Assembly: GCA_031291755.1 (NCBI GenBank)
Contig: JARLIK010000017.1
Span: forward strand, 62,001-126,000
From: Acidocella sp.
Lineage (GTDB): Bacteria > Pseudomonadota > Alphaproteobacteria > Acetobacterales > Acetobacteraceae
Direction: 5' to 3'
DNA length: 64,000 nt
In this document: piece after piece, positions 49,692-59,603 of the stretch
Layout: every line of letters starts with the position of its first letter
Position numbering within the stretch: the first letter of the stretch is position 1
Position numbers and translations under genes: made by a program
The notes under the pieces: generated by a model
Seen by the model: the letters and a program-made list of their open reading frames with translations, nothing else
What the model was told of the DNA's origin: nothing
The model's database searches: none

Positions 49692-50414
49692 ATGACAAAT
49701 TATATCCGGCTCGGCGTTAATATCGACCATGTGGCCACCCTGCGGAATGCGCGGGGTGGCACGCACCCTGACCCGTTTACCATCGCGCAGGCGTGCGTGG
49801 CGGCGGGGGCGGATGGCATCACCATCCATCTGCGCGAAGACCGCCGGCATATCCGTGATGCCGACGCCATTAAAATCTGCGCGGAAATTCCAGCGCCGAT
49901 TAATTTGGAAATGGCCGCCACTGAGGAGATGACCAGCATCGCCTGCCAGTTGAAACCGCACGGCGTCTGCATCGTGCCGGAGCGCCGCGCCGAGATCACC
50001 ACCGAGGGCGGGCTGGATGTGGTGTCGCATCAGGCGGAGCTAAAACCCCTCATCGCGCGGCTGAACGCGGCGGGGATTGTGGTGTCATTGTTTGTGGACC
50101 CGGAGCCTGCGCAGTTGCAGGCCGCCGTGGCGGTGGGGGCCGCCGTGGTGGAGTTGCACACCGGCGCTTATGCCAACCACAAGCCGGGCGAACTCGCCCG
50201 CCTGACCGCGGCTGCCGCGTTGACCACCAAGCTGGGGCTGGAATGTCATGCCGGGCACGGGCTGACCTATGAGAACGTCACGCCGGTTGCCGCGTTGCCG
50301 GAAATCCGCGAGCTGAACATCGGGCATTATCTGATGGGCGAGGCGCTGCTGGTGGGTCTGCCGGAAACCATCCGCCACATGAAAGGGCTGATGGAAGCGG
50401 CGCGGCAGGGTTAG
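49692..50414 (+). CDS. pdxJ: Pyridoxine 5'-phosphate synthase
   Basis: IRLGVNIDHVATLRNARGGTHPDP; GADGITIHLREDRRHI; GLECHAGHGLTYENV. Confidence 0.97.
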   Translation: MTNYIRLGVNIDHVATLRNARGGTHPDPFTIAQACVAAGADGITIHLREDRRHIRDADAIKICAEIPAPINLEMAATEEMTSIACQLKPHGVCIVPERRAEITTEGGLDVVSHQAELKPLIARLNAAGIVVSLFVDPEPAQLQAAVAVGAAVVELHTGAYANHKPGELARLTAAAALTTKLGLECHAGHGLTYENVTPVAALPEIRELNIGHYLMGEALLVGLPETIRHMKGLMEAARQG

Positions 50415-51370
50415 GATTTACCGCCGAACAGGGCTGCCTGGGCGGCGGGTGATTCGAACACGCAGGCTATATCATGGGCGCAGCCCGGCACCACGGTGAG
50501 GTGGTGCGCGCCCTTCGCCAGCATTTTGTTGTCATAGGCTTCGTAAAGCTGGCCGCGCTGCAGCCGGTACGGGCCTTGCAATTCGTCGCCGCATTTTTTG
50601 GCGAGCAGTTTGTAGAATGTGCCTGGGCCGGAACTGTCGTCGAGCGCGCCTTCCAGATATTGCACATCGGCTTTGATATAGGCGGCGCGAGCGGCGGCAG
50701 GGCTGCGTGTCAAATCGGGAGGTAAATTCGCGAGGCCGAGCTTCCAGTCATTATAACCGGGGCAGATGGCGCTGCCGGGCTCGGGCCGGTAATTATCAAA
50801 ATACAGCCAGGAGCCTGGGTCGGCGGCAACATAGCGCAGTTTTACACCGCCCGGCGGCGGGGCTGCGAAGCCCACGTAGTGCTGCACAAACTGCCCGCCG
50901 GCGGAAAACCCGGCGACGGTGATCACGCGCACGGTGGGAAATTGCTTGTGCAGGGCTGCAACAAGTGCGTCCATGGCGCTGAAGGAGGTGATAGCGCCGT
51001 TCTGCGCGGCATCGCCATCGAGCCAGGTGGGGCATCGCCATACGGCGTTGCTAGCTTGCGCGGCGGGCACGCCGGCGTATTGGCATTTGGTCGATTCATC
51101 GGCTGCGACGGCGAAGATGGGTGCTACCAGCACCAGGCTGGTTTGGTGCGCGGCGCTGGCGGCGGCCTGGGTGGCATCGAAGGTGCGGTTGGCATCACGC
51201 TTATAGCCATGCACCGCGATGATGATGCCGGTGGGGGCCGCGGGCGCGGGAGAGATATAATAATTCATCGTCAGGCCATGGCCGAGTTGCAGCGTGGCAA
51301 GCTGCGCCGGGGCCGCCTGCGCAAGCTGGCAGACCAGCAGCGATACCAGCGCGAGGATGATTCGTTTCAT
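50411..51370 (-). CDS. Secreted alpha/beta hydrolase-like protein (paralog A)
   Basis: Signal peptide MKRIILALVSLLVCQLAQAAPA; GIIIAVHGYKRDANRTFDA; GFSAGGQFVQHY; GCAHD. Confidence 0.77.
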   Translation of the reverse strand: MKRIILALVSLLVCQLAQAAPAQLATLQLGHGLTMNYYISPAPAAPTGIIIAVHGYKRDANRTFDATQAAASAAHQTSLVLVAPIFAVAADESTKCQYAGVPAAQASNAVWRCPTWLDGDAAQNGAITSFSAMDALVAALHKQFPTVRVITVAGFSAGGQFVQHYVGFAAPPPGGVKLRYVAADPGSWLYFDNYRPEPGSAICPGYNDWKLGLANLPPDLTRSPAAARAAYIKADVQYLEGALDDSSGPGTFYKLLAKKCGDELQGPYRLQRGQLYEAYDNKMLAKGAHHLTVVPGCAHDIACVFESPAAQAALFGGKS

Positions 51371-52275
51371 AGCGGACTCCTGGTGGGCGTGGTTGCAAAC
51401 AGCGCGCTGGCAGCACTGGGGTGGCTGAACATGGCGGTCATGTCATGGCCTGTTTGCGGAACGATGATGAGATTATGCCGTAAGGCGCTGCTAAATTTTT
51501 GGGTCAGGTAGCGCCAATGATTTTGTCCGCGCTCCAGCCGGTTGGCACCTTGGGGCCGTGCTGCCGGGCGCTTGTCGAGGGCTGCGGCATCGGGGTCGTT
51601 ATCGAGCGCGCCGAGAAGATAGGTGATGTTGTGCTGGGCGTAGCTGGCCGACACGCGGGGGAGGAACGCCGGGCGATTTTGCAAGCCATATTTCCAATCA
51701 TCAAAGCCAGGATACTGCGCTGCATCGGGGATTGCGAAACCGTTGGAGGCGGGGCGGATGGGGTCGAGATATAAATACGAACCAGGATTGGCGATGACGA
51801 AGCTGACCGGCAGACGGCTCGACGAGTTTTCAAAAAACACAGCATAACGCTGCAATAATTGCCCCCCGGCGGAATGCCCGGCAAGCGTGATGTGGCGCAA
51901 TGCCGGGAAGCGCGTGCGATCAGACAGCATGGCGATGAGTGTATCGAGCACGGTGAAGCTACTGATGCCCGATGGCCCGCACGCGGCTTCCGCGGCCATC
52001 CATTGGGCGTCAGGCCAGTGCAGAGTCTCCGGTGTTGCGGGACTGTCAGCCGGGCTGATGAATAGCGGCGCGATGATAAGCTGTGGCAGATTGACCTGGG
52101 CGCAGATTGTTTGCGCGGTGTCCAGGCATTTTTGCGCATCACCCCGGCGTCCATGAATCATGATGATGGCGCTGGTGTGATTGATACGCGGACGGGCAGG
52201 ATCATCATTGGCAAACACCCGAAGCGGATGATTTGCGATGCTGATGACCTGCCCGCCTGACGTTAGAGCCGTCAC
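51367..52275 (-). CDS. Alpha/beta hydrolase-like protein (paralog B)
   Basis: SAIIMIHGRRGDAQKCLDTAQ; GHSAGGQLLQRY; ANPGSYLYLDPIRP; QTGHDM; aligns by eye with the adjacent gene. Confidence 0.75.
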   Translation of the reverse strand: MTALTSGGQVISIANHPLRVFANDDPARPRINHTSAIIMIHGRRGDAQKCLDTAQTICAQVNLPQLIIAPLFISPADSPATPETLHWPDAQWMAAEAACGPSGISSFTVLDTLIAMLSDRTRFPALRHITLAGHSAGGQLLQRYAVFFENSSSRLPVSFVIANPGSYLYLDPIRPASNGFAIPDAAQYPGFDDWKYGLQNRPAFLPRVSASYAQHNITYLLGALDNDPDAAALDKRPAARPQGANRLERGQNHWRYLTQKFSSALRHNLIIVPQTGHDMTAMFSHPSAASALFATTPTRSPL

Positions 52276-52287
52276 GGCTGGCTCAGA

Positions 52288-53529
52288 TTACCACTTTAGC
52301 GCGGACCCAATGCCGATGGCATTCTGATGGCTGTTGCCTTCTGGGCCGACGGAAGCGCTGCCATGGTCATGCTCCTGACCGTACAGATATGAGATGAACA
52401 CAGCGAGGTTTTTATTCACCTCATAAGTCGCACCGAGCGCCGCGCCGATTGAGCTATAGGTTTGGCCAACGGTGTGGGTGGTCGCGGAATGTGATGCCGC
52501 GGCCCAATCCTCGAAAATACTGCCGCCGAAGACAAGATGATGAATCCGGTAGGTAGCGCCGACAATATAGTCGAGCCCCTTGCGCTGGCCCGGTTGCAAG
52601 ACTTCATAGTCGTGATTCGTCTGGCCATATTTAATGTTGGCTCCTAACGTGAGAGCCCCGATATCAACCGTGGTGCCGAACTGTGTGACTTCAAGTTGCT
52701 TACGGTAAACAGTGGTGGTTGTGTTGCCCAACGGCGAGCCGATTAACTCACCGCCCGAAGTCTTGATGCCAACGCCATCAAAATGGCCGGTGTACTGGAT
52801 CATGCCATCGAAGGTATTGATCCGGCGGTCTGCGTTGGATCCAGGAATAGAGGTCTCTGCCGAGGTATCGCTCGCCCCTTCATTCAAGCCGTTTGAGTTC
52901 GGCTCGTACGACACCGCAAAGTTAAAATTATCGAAAGATGGTGAAAGATAAACGATCTTTGACGTTGTATAAAGCTTTCCGGTGTCCGCATAGATGAAAT
53001 GCGCGGGTGAGCCGCCAGGTATATAGCTAGCCAATCCGCCGTCGGAATTCCATTGCTGACCGTCACCGAAGTCGCCGATCACGCCATCCTGCAGCAAGCC
53101 AAAGGCGCCGTCGGTCTGGCCAAAACGGATGTAACCATATTCGGACGTGCCGACATACGCATAGGCGCGCCGGACGTAGAGGTTAACCGTGCCGTTGGTG
53201 GATGTAGAGTTGCTGTTGACGCCTGCACCATTGGCGGCAGCCGACGTGTCGCGGATTTCGGAAGCCACGCCGTATTGCAGGCCGTTTTTCGTGGTTGCGT
53301 CAAACCCTGGGTACAGGCGGAAGAATCCAAAATCGGTCAGTGAGCCGGTTTTTGTTCCGGTCGAACCTGTGGTCACCAGCGGGTTGGTCAAACCGATCTG
53401 GAATTGAAATTGGCCGTTCAGATGAACCACCAATGTACCGGGCGCCGGCGCCTGGTCCGGCTGTGCGGCAGCGACGCCGGCGGAGCCAAGAGTCAACAGC
53501 CCAGCAAGTACAACTTTATTATTTATCAT
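52288..53529 (-). CDS. Porin (Gram-negative porin family)
   Basis: Signal peptide MINNKVVLAGLLTLGSAGVAAAQ; YVRRAYAYVGTSEYGYIRFGQTDGAFGLLQDG; terminal aromatic-type strand QNAIGIGSALKW. Confidence 0.82.
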   Translation of the reverse strand: MINNKVVLAGLLTLGSAGVAAAQPDQAPAPGTLVVHLNGQFQFQIGLTNPLVTTGSTGTKTGSLTDFGFFRLYPGFDATTKNGLQYGVASEIRDTSAAANGAGVNSNSTSTNGTVNLYVRRAYAYVGTSEYGYIRFGQTDGAFGLLQDGVIGDFGDGQQWNSDGGLASYIPGGSPAHFIYADTGKLYTTSKIVYLSPSFDNFNFAVSYEPNSNGLNEGASDTSAETSIPGSNADRRINTFDGMIQYTGHFDGVGIKTSGGELIGSPLGNTTTTVYRKQLEVTQFGTTVDIGALTLGANIKYGQTNHDYEVLQPGQRKGLDYIVGATYRIHHLVFGGSIFEDWAAASHSATTHTVGQTYSSIGAALGATYEVNKNLAVFISYLYGQEHDHGSASVGPEGNSHQNAIGIGSALKW

Positions 53530-53780
53530 CAGTAAATCTCCCAGTTCGTGATTTTAATTCTGTAACTGAAGGTATACATTGTACGCAGTGTGTAACCGAG
53601 ATAGTGAAACGATAAAGTTGATAAGCTGAGGCTATCAGTTAGCAGACCGTTACATTTTATAGGGGCGCTGCTTGCCAGATTGTCAGTGATAAAAATCCAA
53701 TTTTGCACAGGCATAAAACCGCCGCCCTTGCAGGGTCGCGTTTCCTACTGATACGGCGGCTGCCAACGGCTGATGCGTAT

Positions 53781-55136
53781 TTATATCTCGGCGGCGCGGC
53801 GGCGCGCGGTGGCCACCATGCCGTGGGTCATTGCCACACTCAGGCCAGTATAGGTCGTGGCATCAAGTGCAGCCGTAATGATGTCAGGTGAAACGGCCGC
53901 CTGCACCGCCGGGTCTTGCATCAGCACGGCGGATAGTTTGGCACCTGATTGCAAAGCCGCGGTGACGGCTTCATGCACCAAATCATGCGCGTGGGTCCGG
54001 CCGATCAGTGGTGCCAGCACCATCATCGCCCGCTCCGAGGCAATGAATTCGCCGGAAAGATCAAGGTTGCGACGCATCCGCGCAGGATCGAGGCGCAGAT
54101 TATCGATCAGCTCATGAAACGTATCAAGCAGCTCATAGGCCAGCGGGCAGCTTTGGTCGATCAATGCCGAGATCATCTGGTTATGCGCGCCATCACCCTC
54201 AAAGCTTGGCTGCATGGCTTCAAGTGCTAACGGCATCTGGGTGCGCAATTGCGCCGCCAATGAGATGACATGCACGGCGATTTTGGAATTCACTTTATGC
54301 GGCATGGTGCTGGAGCCGATCACGTCGTCGCCGAGCGCTTCGTAAACTTCGCTGGTCTCATCAGTCATTAACATATATAAATCACGCGCGATTTTGGCGC
54401 AGGTGGCGCTGAATAAAGCCATCAGCATGATATATTCGGCAAAATAATCCATGCCCGCGCGCGACGGCACCGCCAGCGGATGCAGCCCCAGCCGTTGTGA
54501 GAGGCGGCGGTTCAATTCGGGTCCATCATCGCCAAACGCATGCATGGCACCCACCGCCCCACCCCATAATGCCGAGAACACCCGCGGTTCAGCGCCGGTG
54601 AAACGGTCAAGATGGCGCAGCCATTCCTCGATCCACGCGGCCACCTTGAAGCCGAAGGTGATCGGCAAGGCGTGCCGGCCATTGGTCCGCCCGGCGATCG
54701 GCATCTCGGCACTCATCTCGGCCAGGTCAGCGAGTTTTAAAAGCACGTCGGTAAACCGCAGCATGAAGGCGCGATGCGCCCGGCGCATGATGATGGAGCG
54801 GCCGGTTTGTATTACATTCTGGGTGGTGGCGCCCCAATGCACGTAACCGCCGGCATCACCTTCACAGGCTTCCGACAATATCCGCACGATTGAGACAATC
54901 GGTGCACGGGTTTTAGCGATGTCAGCCGCGATTTCGGCTTCGTTGAGACATTTAAGACTGGCTTTGGCCACAATCTCGCGGGCGGCGGCTTCTGGAATCA
55001 TGCCCAGCTCGGCTTGTGATTCCGCCAAGGCGGCTTCCACATCCAGCCATGATTGCCAGATGGCGTTGCGCGAAAACAACGCCCTCACTTCGGCACGGGT
55101 TGCACGCATTTGGGAACCTGCAGGCGAGTAAGGCAT
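53781..55136 (-). CDS. Adenylosuccinate lyase/cycloisomerase (fumarase-aspartase superfamily) protein
   Basis: Signature GSSTMPHKVNS; GYVHWGATTQNVIQTG; AGRTNGRHALPITFGFKVAAW. Confidence 0.87.
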   Translation of the reverse strand: MPYSPAGSQMRATRAEVRALFSRNAIWQSWLDVEAALAESQAELGMIPEAAAREIVAKASLKCLNEAEIAADIAKTRAPIVSIVRILSEACEGDAGGYVHWGATTQNVIQTGRSIIMRRAHRAFMLRFTDVLLKLADLAEMSAEMPIAGRTNGRHALPITFGFKVAAWIEEWLRHLDRFTGAEPRVFSALWGGAVGAMHAFGDDGPELNRRLSQRLGLHPLAVPSRAGMDYFAEYIMLMALFSATCAKIARDLYMLMTDETSEVYEALGDDVIGSSTMPHKVNSKIAVHVISLAAQLRTQMPLALEAMQPSFEGDGAHNQMISALIDQSCPLAYELLDTFHELIDNLRLDPARMRRNLDLSGEFIASERAMMVLAPLIGRTHAHDLVHEAVTAALQSGAKLSAVLMQDPAVQAAVSPDIITAALDATTYTGLSVAMTHGMVATARRRAAEI

Positions 55137-55182
55137 CGAGACTTATCCTAATAGTATCGTAAACATGAATGGCTGGCGGTGT

Positions 55183-55935
55183 TCATAGCACTTGTTCCAG
55201 AAAATATTTCAGACGCGGTGTTTGCGGCGCATCGAACATCTGCGCAGGGGCACCAGTTTCAACAATCTGGCCGTGGTCCATGAAAATAACCTGCCCCGCC
55301 ACTTCTCGCGCAAAGCGCATCTCGTGCGTTACCACCAGCATTGTCATGCCGGCGAAAGCGAGGTCACGCATGATGGCGAGCACGCCTTTTACCAGCTCCG
55401 GGTCAAGCGCCGAGGTGGCTTCGTCGAACAGCATGACATGCGGCTCCATCGCCAGAGCGCGGGCAATCGCAACGCGCTGCTGCTGGCCGCCGGAGAGGTC
55501 GGAGGAACGGCGGTGTTCAAAACCCTTCAGGCCAATGGCGGCAATTTGCACGGCGGCCCGGGCTTCGGCCTCGTCCTTCGGCAGCTTGCGGACCTTTTGC
55601 AGCGCCAGCGCGACATTTTCGATGACGCTGAGATGCGAGAACAGATGAAAATGCTGAAACACCATGCCCACCCGCACCCGCAACTTGTCGATATCGACGC
55701 CAGGTGCGGTGATGTCGTTGCCTTCGATGAAAATTTTGCCGCGCTCGGGCCGCTCGAGCAGGTTGGTACAGCGCAGCAAGGTGGATTTACCCGAGCCGGA
55801 CGGGCCGATGATGCAGGTTGTCATGCCGCGCGGCACGCTGGCGGAAACATCCTTCAGCACATGCACATGCCCGAATGATTTGCTGATGTTTTCGAAGCGG
55901 ACGCTGATCTCCGCTGGTGCTGATGAGCCTGTCAT
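55183..55935 (-). CDS. Polar amino-acid ABC transporter ATP-binding protein
   Basis: [54 protein letters not shown]. Confidence 0.96.
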   Translation of the reverse strand: MTGSSAPAEISVRFENISKSFGHVHVLKDVSASVPRGMTTCIIGPSGSGKSTLLRCTNLLERPERGKIFIEGNDITAPGVDIDKLRVRVGMVFQHFHLFSHLSVIENVALALQKVRKLPKDEAEARAAVQIAAIGLKGFEHRRSSDLSGGQQQRVAIARALAMEPHVMLFDEATSALDPELVKGVLAIMRDLAFAGMTMLVVTHEMRFAREVAGQVIFMDHGQIVETGAPAQMFDAPQTPRLKYFLEQVL

Positions 55936-56664
55936 TTATGCGGCGACCTTACCGCGCTGGCTGCCGCGCTGCATGCGCCGTCCCCAGGCGGCCACCGCAT
56001 AGGTCATCGGCACGGTCAGCGCGAGGTACAATAATCCAGCGGCGGTGAGCGAGGAGAGGTTGGCATTATTGATGGAATTATCTTGCGCAATAGAAAATAT
56101 GTCGCGCTGCGAGGCGGTGAGGCCCAGTAAAAATACCAAGGCGGTGCCTTTGATCACCAGAATGAACTGGCCGGTCAGCGGTGGCAGCACGCGGCGGATG
56201 CCTTGTGGCAGAATCACGAAGAGCATCGCCTGCCAGCGCGTCATTCCCAAGGTGCGTGCCGCTTCCACCTGGCCGCGCTCAACGCCCTGAAACCCGGCGC
56301 GGAAAATCTCCGCCATATAGGCGCTCTCAATCAGCCCGATTGAAAACGCGGCATAGGCATAGGTGCTTTTGCCGAAGATGCTCAAGCCCGCCAGCGGCAA
56401 TCCCTGGCCGATGAGATAGACGGTGAGGATGTGCGGCAGGCCGCGCAGCAAATCCACATAACCGCGGCAAAAAAACCGCACAGGGCGTTGCGTGGCAAGC
56501 AATCCGGTGGCGATCACCAGCCCAAGCGCGATGCCGATGATAGTGGCGATGACCGAGAGCAACAGCGTGTTGGGCAGGCCCACGGTCAATAGCTGCGGCA
56601 TCACACCGGCGATGATTTGGGGATCGAAGAAGGTCTCTCCGATCCTGCGCAATCCTTCAAACAT
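55936..56664 (-). CDS. Polar amino-acid ABC transporter permease
   Basis: VDLLRGLPHILTVYLIGQGLP; YMAEIFRAGFQGVERGQVEAARTLGMTRWQAMLFVILPQGIRRVLP. Confidence 0.95.
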   Translation of the reverse strand: MFEGLRRIGETFFDPQIIAGVMPQLLTVGLPNTLLLSVIATIIGIALGLVIATGLLATQRPVRFFCRGYVDLLRGLPHILTVYLIGQGLPLAGLSIFGKSTYAYAAFSIGLIESAYMAEIFRAGFQGVERGQVEAARTLGMTRWQAMLFVILPQGIRRVLPPLTGQFILVIKGTALVFLLGLTASQRDIFSIAQDNSINNANLSSLTAAGLLYLALTVPMTYAVAAWGRRMQRGSQRGKVAA

Positions 56665-56679
56665 GCTGGTTCCTAATGG

Positions 56680-57504
56680 TTAGTTGGCAGCGCTGCGGTT
56701 GAGATGCGGCATGCCCGGATAATCCTGATATAGCTGGTCCGGGAGCGTCATGGAGGGGTCGCTCCATTTGGCGAAAATTTTAGTGAAGGTGCCGTCTTTC
56801 ATAATCCCGGCAATCGCGCCGTTCACAGCCTTCAATAATTGCGGATTATCCTTGGCCACCGGAAATGCGATCTCGCCGGAGGTGACGGTCTGTGAGGTGG
56901 CAAATTCCGGATGTTTCGCCAGCAGTTGCGCGGTGGTTTCCTGGCCGGTGAACAACCCGTCAACCTGGCCTGCCAGCAGCGCATTGGCGCTGGAGGCAAT
57001 GTTCGGGAAGGTTTTCACGGTCACGCCCGGCGCGATTTGCTTGAGCACCGGGATCAAGGCGCTGCCGACGGTCACGGCAATGGTCTTGCCCTCTGCACCA
57101 TTCACCTTGGCGATCGGTGCGGTTTTCAGGCTGATCAGCTCGGCCTGCGAATAGCCGACCGGCGTGGTGAAATCCACCACCGCCTGCCGCTCCGGTGTCA
57201 CCAGCACGCCAAACGCCGCGGTGTCGTACTGATGGTTGCGCACCGCCGGCAGCATGGCGGCGAAACTGGTTGAAATGAAGGTTACCTTCAAATGCAGGCG
57301 GGCGCCGATGGCGTTTTCAAAATCAACGTAGAGCCCGCTCGGCACGCCGTCCTGAATGAAGGAGACCGGTTTGTCGTCGGTGCGGTACGCCACGGTCAGT
57401 TGGCCTGGCGTGACCAGAGTCATGCCGCTGGCCGCAGCAGGGCTTGGGCTCAAGCCAAGCCAGAGAGTCAGGCCGGCGCAGGCAGAAATAAGCATTGAAC
57501 GCAT
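56680..57504 (-). CDS. Amino-acid ABC transporter substrate-binding protein
   Basis: Signal peptide; PVSFIQDGVPSGLYVDFENAIGARLHLKVTFISTSFAAMLPAVRNHQYD; adjacent permease and ATPase. Confidence 0.93.
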   Translation of the reverse strand: MRSMLISACAGLTLWLGLSPSPAAASGMTLVTPGQLTVAYRTDDKPVSFIQDGVPSGLYVDFENAIGARLHLKVTFISTSFAAMLPAVRNHQYDTAAFGVLVTPERQAVVDFTTPVGYSQAELISLKTAPIAKVNGAEGKTIAVTVGSALIPVLKQIAPGVTVKTFPNIASSANALLAGQVDGLFTGQETTAQLLAKHPEFATSQTVTSGEIAFPVAKDNPQLLKAVNGAIAGIMKDGTFTKIFAKWSDPSMTLPDQLYQDYPGMPHLNRSAAN

Positions 57505-57603
57505 AACGTAACCTTCCTTTTTGAACGGCGATGCAGCATCGCTCTTTAATCTTGGTGTCTTGTTTTATCCGAATTGGCGCCGTCTCTGAAGTGAATCCTC
57601 CGA

Positions 57604-58548
57604 TCATTTCGATAAGTTCAGCTTATCGTTTAATCCACGCGCAAGCTTCAAAATGGCGCGCAGGGCGGGTGAGGTGTCACTGCGGCGGTATAGCAGGATC
57701 AACTCGGTGGTAACCGGATCGTGCAATTCGCAATAGGCCACCCCCGGCAGCGCCAGCCGCATCATGGATTGCGGCACCAGCGCCACGCCGGTGTGGGCGC
57801 CCACCAGGCACAGCATGGTGGCAATCTGCGGTACTGTATGGGCGATGCGCGGCTCAAACCCGGCCTGCCGGCAAGCGGCTTCCACCTGACCACGCAGCCC
57901 GCCGCTGCGCTGCTGGATATATTGAATGAACGGATCGCCGGCGAAATCCTTAAGCTGGCATACAGGCTGAGCGGCGCGGATATCATCAGCGGGCAGCGCC
58001 AGAACCATGGATTCGGTATGGATCGGCAAGATCATCAGCGCCGGGTCGAGGATTGGCAGCGGTGAGCGGATCATCGCGAAATCCAGCGTTTGTTCCACCA
58101 GTCGCTGCACCTGCTGGGAGGCGGTAAGCTGATTGAGCTTCAAGGTGACCGGCGGGCGCATCTTGATGGCGGCGCTGATCAGCGCGGTAAAACTTGGATG
58201 AAACGCTGCCGAGCCAACATAACCCGCCGTCAGCGTCCGGGTTTCACCACGGCTGATGGCGCGCCCCACCATCTCGGCCCGCACCGCCTGGCTGAGCGCC
58301 ATCTGGGCTTCCGGCAGCAAGGCCTCACCGGCGGCGCTGAGTTTGATCCGGCGGCCTTGCCGGTCAAACAACCGGCTGCCGAGATTGGTTTCCAGCGTGC
58401 GGATAAGTTGGCTGAGCGCCGGCTGGCTGATGCCCAGCAACTCGGCAGCGGCGTGGAAATGCTGGGTCTCGGCGGCGGCGGCAAAGGCGCGCCAATGCCG
58501 CAGATCGGTCTGCATATCGGCTAGTACCGGCCAATCAAGATGATTCAT
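57604..58548 (-). CDS. LysR-family transcriptional regulator
   Basis: LRHWRAFAAAAETQHFHAAAELLGISQPALSQLIRTLETNLGSRLFDRQGRRIKLSAAGEALL. Confidence 0.95.
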   Translation of the reverse strand: MNHLDWPVLADMQTDLRHWRAFAAAAETQHFHAAAELLGISQPALSQLIRTLETNLGSRLFDRQGRRIKLSAAGEALLPEAQMALSQAVRAEMVGRAISRGETRTLTAGYVGSAAFHPSFTALISAAIKMRPPVTLKLNQLTASQQVQRLVEQTLDFAMIRSPLPILDPALMILPIHTESMVLALPADDIRAAQPVCQLKDFAGDPFIQYIQQRSGGLRGQVEAACRQAGFEPRIAHTVPQIATMLCLVGAHTGVALVPQSMMRLALPGVAYCELHDPVTTELILLYRRSDTSPALRAILKLARGLNDKLNLSK

Positions 58549-58617
58549 CGCTAGGGCACTTCCCTGCCGTTGTTATGCTCAGGAGACTATGTTGTCAGGT
58601 CGTTGGCAATGCCAAGG

Positions 58618-59493
58618 CTAACCCGTCAGCAGAGCGCTCTGGGCTTTCATGCCATTGACCAGGGCGGCGGAGAGAGCCTTGAAGCGAGGGGTTTCCCTGG
58701 TGTCGCGATGTTGCGCCAGCCAGACCTCGCGCTTGGCATCGCAGCCCGGCAGCCTTACCAGCCCCTGTGGTGCGGCCAGATAATGCGCGAGGCAAGCCAC
58801 CCCGAGGCCCGCCATGCAGGCTTTAAGCTGCACGTAGCGGCTGTCACTGCGCAAGCCCACCTCGGCGTGCGAAAAATACTGCGCCATGACGACATATTCG
58901 GGGAAGTTGGGGGAATCATCCTCCATCAAAATCACCTTATGGCCAGCGCCGCCCTGGGTGGGCAGGCCGTGCTGGGCGATGTAGGCGGGGCTGGCGTAAT
59001 GGCCGTACCCAATGTCCCCCAGCTTGCGGATGACCAGGTCGCCACCCAGCGGTCTGGCCATGCGCACCGCTAAATCGGCCTCCCGCGCCGCCAGGCTGAG
59101 GGTGCGCTGGCTGCAAATCAGCTTCACCAGAATGCCCGGATAATCGGCGGAAAACTGCGCGATAATCGGCATCAGCACCTCGGCGGCCAGGGTCTCGATG
59201 GTGGTCAGGCGCACTTCCCCGGCGAGGCGGGTATCCTGCCCGGTGATGGCGCGTTCAGCGGCCAGAGCGGCGGTTTCCATGGTTTCGGCCTCCGCCAGCG
59301 CGGCCTCACCCGCCGGGGTGAGCACATAGCCGCGCGGGGTTTTTTGCAGCAGCAGCACCCCGGCCCGCGCCTCGAACGCCGCCAGCCGCCGCCCCATGGT
59401 GGATTGCCTGATCCCCAGGGTGCGGGCCGCACCCGAGAGCGTGCCAGCCCGCGCCACCGCCAGAAAACTATGTAAATCCTCCCAATCCAGCAT
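58618..59493 (-). CDS. LysR-family transcriptional regulator
   Basis: LHSFLAVARAGTLSGAARTLGIRQSTMGRRLAAFEARAGVLLLQKTPRGYVLTPAGEAAL. Confidence 0.95.
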   Translation of the reverse strand: MLDWEDLHSFLAVARAGTLSGAARTLGIRQSTMGRRLAAFEARAGVLLLQKTPRGYVLTPAGEAALAEAETMETAALAAERAITGQDTRLAGEVRLTTIETLAAEVLMPIIAQFSADYPGILVKLICSQRTLSLAAREADLAVRMARPLGGDLVIRKLGDIGYGHYASPAYIAQHGLPTQGGAGHKVILMEDDSPNFPEYVVMAQYFSHAEVGLRSDSRYVQLKACMAGLGVACLAHYLAAPQGLVRLPGCDAKREVWLAQHRDTRETPRFKALSAALVNGMKAQSALLTG

Positions 59494-59503
59494 CGAGGCC
59501 TCC

Positions 59504-59519
59504 TATGCGTAAACGCATA
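59504..59519. promoter_or_regulatory. Candidate LysR operator between divergent lysR-type gene and doxX
   Basis: Perfect inverted repeat TATGCG-TAAA-CGCATA in the divergent intergenic region. Confidence 0.5.
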
Positions 59520-59603
59520 ATGACTGTGCTATAATTCGGGCTGTCTGCCTAGGTTTTGCATAGATATATCCGTCCCACTGAGTGAATTTTATGGAGTACC
59601 CCA

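Noticed and set aside
57610-57628. CGATAAG-TTCAG-CTTATCG hairpin as terminator
   Set aside because: Lies in the LysR coding end (DKLNLSK) with a short stem and no convincing U-tract
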